A stretch of 35,852 bases of DNA from an uncultured Myxococcales bacterium (lineage in GTDB: Bacteria; Myxococcota_A; UBA9042). The stretch lies in NCBI GenBank assembly GCA_903955385.1, contig CAJBNH010000081.1:1-35852 (forward strand), given 5' to 3'. The position numbers were made by a program, and so were the translations under genes. Positions 34,015 to 35,852 of the stretch are shown one piece after another (the stretch's first letter is position 1; each line of letters begins with the position of its first letter). The notes beneath the pieces were generated by a model. It made no database searches. It had not been told where the DNA came from and saw only the letters and a program-made list of their open reading frames with translations.

Positions 34015-34042
34015 TGCCCACGCCCGGAGGCGGCGGTAGGCT
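34015..34042 (+). promoter_or_regulatory. Putative promoter of the Cys-rich lipoprotein
   Basis: TTGCCC (34015-34020), 16 bp, then TAGGCT (34037-34042), with a leader of about 50 nt that ends in GGAGG. Confidence 0.4.
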
Positions 34043-34097
34043 GCGCAAGGTGGAGGCTCTGCCGTCCACGATTGCGCACTTGCTCCGGAGGCACGCC

Positions 34098-35693
34098 GTG
34101 TTCCTTCTTCCCGCCGTTTCCGTCCACCGTCGACTTGTTTGTTGCGCCCTGCTGGCAGGTGCGCTTGCCGTTGCGGCGTGCAGCAGCAACTCCACCGGCG
34201 GCGTACCTTATGTGCCCCCGTACGAGCTGCCGGACACCAAGGTCCCCGACACCGCCGTGACCGACGCAACAGACCTGGAAGAGGTTGTCGACGCGGAGGA
34301 TGCCGCCAGCGACGTGCCCGTTCAGGACACCACCGTCGAGGACTTCGTGCCTTACGAGACGTCGCCCTGCAGCTGCGAGGGCATCGGCTGCGGCATTCCC
34401 CCAGGCTGCACCAAGAGCTGCGGCGGCTGCGGCGACGGTCAGGTCTGTGTGAAGAACAAGTGCGAGGACGATCCCGGCTGCGCGTGCGGCTCGGCGTCGT
34501 GTGGCATCAAGTCGGGGTGCTCGAAAGACTGCGGCCCTTGCGACGGCAACGACCTGTGCGAAGACAACATCTGCACCAAGAACTGCACCTGCGCCGGTCT
34601 CGAGTGCGGCAGCCCGTCGGGTTGCGCCAACAAATGTGGCGTTTGCGAGGTCGGCAAGCTTTGCGACTCGAGCAACACCTGCGTCGTTGACCCGAAGTGC
34701 GAGTGCAAGCCCGGCACATGCGGCTTGGTTTCCGGCTGTGCCAAGGCCTGCGGCGGGTGCATCGACCCGGAGAGCTGCATCAACAACCAGTGCGTGGCCC
34801 TGGCCAAGTGCGACTGCACGGGGGTGGGCTGCGGCTTCCCGGACCCGGTATGCACCAAGTCCTGCGGGACGTGTGGCATGGGACAGGTCTGCCAGGAGGG
34901 CAAGTGTCTGGCTGAGAAGCCGACCAAGCGCAAGTTCGGCGAAGCGTGCGGTGCCAACGACGACTGCCAGCCCCCACCTCCCGGAGGCTCGCAGTTCGCG
35001 CAGAACGCCTACCTGACCTGCCTGCACAACCAGTGCGAGTCCAACCTGTGCCTGTCTGCGTTCGGCACCCCGGGCGCGGTCGGCGGCGGCGTCTGCACCA
35101 AGGCCTGCGTCACCGCGCAGGACCTGTTCAACAACGCCACCGGCGGCGGCGGAGCCGATGGCATCGAGGACGCGGGCGCCGTGTCGCAGTGCGCAGGCGC
35201 GGCCGACGGGACCAGCGGCAAGACGTTCCGGTGTGCAGAGCAAGCGTCGCCGTACCAGGTGTCGCAGCAACAGACCGAGCAGTTCTGCCTCGCTGGTTCC
35301 GGCTTCAAGCCCTGCAGCCGCACCGGCGACTGCGTCAACGGCGAGATCTGCCGCATCTACTTGGTGGGGGGCGATCTCTACGGCCGCTGCGGGCCGCGCA
35401 TTCACAACCCCAACGGATCCAAGGGAAATCCGGGGGGCCTCGCGTGCAACGAGAACCCGGTCAACGGTCCCATGGCGCTTTGCGAAAACGGTTTCTGCAC
35501 CCCGGCGGGCTGCGCCGAACTCTGCGTCAATAATGCGGACTGCATGGCTCCCGTCGGCATCTGCAAGGCCGGCAAGTGCGGCGCTTCGAATACCGCATGT
35601 CAGGCGGACGGTGACTGCCCGGCTTGGAAGTGCACGGCCAACGTCACCGTGCTGGCGACCAGTGCCACCATGTTCTCAGTGTGTCAGCCGTAG
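34098..35693 (+). CDS. Cys-rich tandem-repeat lipoprotein
   Basis: A 531-residue lipoprotein (signal ending AVAAC, C28) with an acidic Asp/Thr/Val linker (about 35-88). Residues 91-275 contain five tandem units of about 35-38 residues, each with eight cysteines in the pattern CxC...CG...GC.K.CG.C..G..C...C. The C-terminal half has further cysteine pairs and Gly/Asn-rich turns of the kind seen in myxobacterial Cys-rich surface proteins (DCVNGEICR, NADCMAPVGICKAGKCG). It is probably disulfide-stabilised on the cell surface; function unknown. GGAGG (34087-34091) with a 6-nt spacer supports the GTG at 34098. Longer in-frame readings begin upstream of the promoter and through the RHH gene, so are rejected. 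Confidence 0.83.
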   Translation: MFLLPAVSVHRRLVCCALLAGALAVAACSSNSTGGVPYVPPYELPDTKVPDTAVTDATDLEEVVDAEDAASDVPVQDTTVEDFVPYETSPCSCEGIGCGIPPGCTKSCGGCGDGQVCVKNKCEDDPGCACGSASCGIKSGCSKDCGPCDGNDLCEDNICTKNCTCAGLECGSPSGCANKCGVCEVGKLCDSSNTCVVDPKCECKPGTCGLVSGCAKACGGCIDPESCINNQCVALAKCDCTGVGCGFPDPVCTKSCGTCGMGQVCQEGKCLAEKPTKRKFGEACGANDDCQPPPPGGSQFAQNAYLTCLHNQCESNLCLSAFGTPGAVGGGVCTKACVTAQDLFNNATGGGGADGIEDAGAVSQCAGAADGTSGKTFRCAEQASPYQVSQQQTEQFCLAGSGFKPCSRTGDCVNGEICRIYLVGGDLYGRCGPRIHNPNGSKGNPGGLACNENPVNGPMALCENGFCTPAGCAELCVNNADCMAPVGICKAGKCGASNTACQADGDCPAWKCTANVTVLATSATMFSVCQP

Positions 35694-35711
35694 GTCTTCT
35701 TGGCCGTTGGG

Positions 35712-35779
35712 GCAGCTTCAGGCGCGACAGCAACTTCAGGCGCGACAGCAACTTCAGGCGCGTCAGCAACTTCGGGCCA
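35712..35779. repeat. 18-bp tandem repeat
   Basis: Three copies of an 18-bp unit close to GCAACTTCAGGCGCGACA begin at 35712, 35730 and 35748, with a partial fourth at 35766. It lies just after the Cys-rich lipoprotein gene, between convergent genes. Confidence 0.85.
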
Positions 35780-35808
35780 AGGCGCCGTTTCCCAGCCATC
35801 CTGACCGG

Positions 35809-35852
35809 CTACTGAACGAGCGTCTTTGCCAGTGCGTCGAGCACGCCCTGCA
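35809..35852 (-). CDS. Possible C-terminal end of a minus-strand gene running off the window
   Basis: Read leftwards from the window edge, one frame gives ...QGVLDALAKTLVQ and a TAG stop at 35811-35809. Third codon positions are GC-rich, like the coding genes here. Only 13 residues are visible, so product and even reality are uncertain. A competing open frame to 35684 has poor codon use. Confidence 0.35.
   Translation of the reverse strand, partial: QGVLDALAKTLVQ

Noticed and set aside
33704-34097. Toxin partner for the RHH protein
   Set aside because: The interval after it holds only a promoter and leader for the Cys-rich lipoprotein.
35684-35852. Minus-strand frame open to the window edge with PEVAVA repeats
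   Set aside because: Third-position base use is poor and a competing frame with better codon use stops at 35809; kept only as a repeat.

Overview
This is a high-GC window, about two thirds G+C by eye. It most resembles a chromosome segment from a Myxococcota or delta-proteobacteria-like Gram-negative. The clues are several Sec or Tat lipoproteins with Asp/Thr-rich linkers straight after the lipobox cysteine, a Cys-rich tandem-repeat lipoprotein, a P-domain/fibrinogen-like secreted protein, strong GGAGG ribosome sites and GC-rich codon use. The taxon is inferred. No rRNA, tRNA, CRISPR array, phage or transposase gene was seen.

Layout from left to right. A DUF2892 membrane protein is followed by a sugar-phosphate transferase that starts surface-polysaccharide synthesis and a divergent TauE/SafE exporter, then a paralogous EF-G on the minus strand. 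A plus-strand run (5.0-10.6 kb) encodes a NYN/OST-HTH RNA-binding protein, a lipoprotein selenoprotein with an in-frame TGA, an MFS drug exporter, an OmpP1/FadL-like outer-membrane protein and a lipoprotein. A minus-strand three-gene operon (14.6-10.6 kb) encodes a Tat-exported lipoprotein with seven YGGP repeats, a radical SAM/SPASM enzyme and a large lipoprotein. Next come a stand-alone cytoplasmic molybdoenzyme, the P-domain/fibrinogen-like protein, a cluster of REP-like hairpins and a membrane pyrophosphatase.

The 28.2-22.3 kb minus-strand operon is a sulfur-respiration module. It holds an ArsR-type repressor, a Tat-exported molybdopterin reductase (Psr/Phs type), a four-cluster ferredoxin subunit, two YeeE/YedE sulfur-transport halves (one fused to a rhodanese-like domain) and a NrfD/PsrC membrane anchor. 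A perfect inverted repeat overlaps its promoter -10. The right end carries a DMT-like membrane protein, a LysM/peptidoglycan-binding/M15 peptidase without a signal peptide, a long-chain acyl-CoA ligase, an orphan ribbon-helix-helix protein and the Cys-rich lipoprotein.

Two systems stand out. First, 6112-6714 reads through an in-frame TGA as Sec-Gly-Tyr-Cys with a SECIS-like hairpin right behind it, and the protein resembles the N-terminal domain of animal selenoprotein P. Second, the YGGP-repeat lipoprotein with its radical SAM/SPASM partner looks like a peptide-modification system acting on a surface-anchored multi-core substrate. Many genes also show a recognisable TTGnnn-N16-18-TAnnnT promoter, including one that appears to give a leaderless mRNA.
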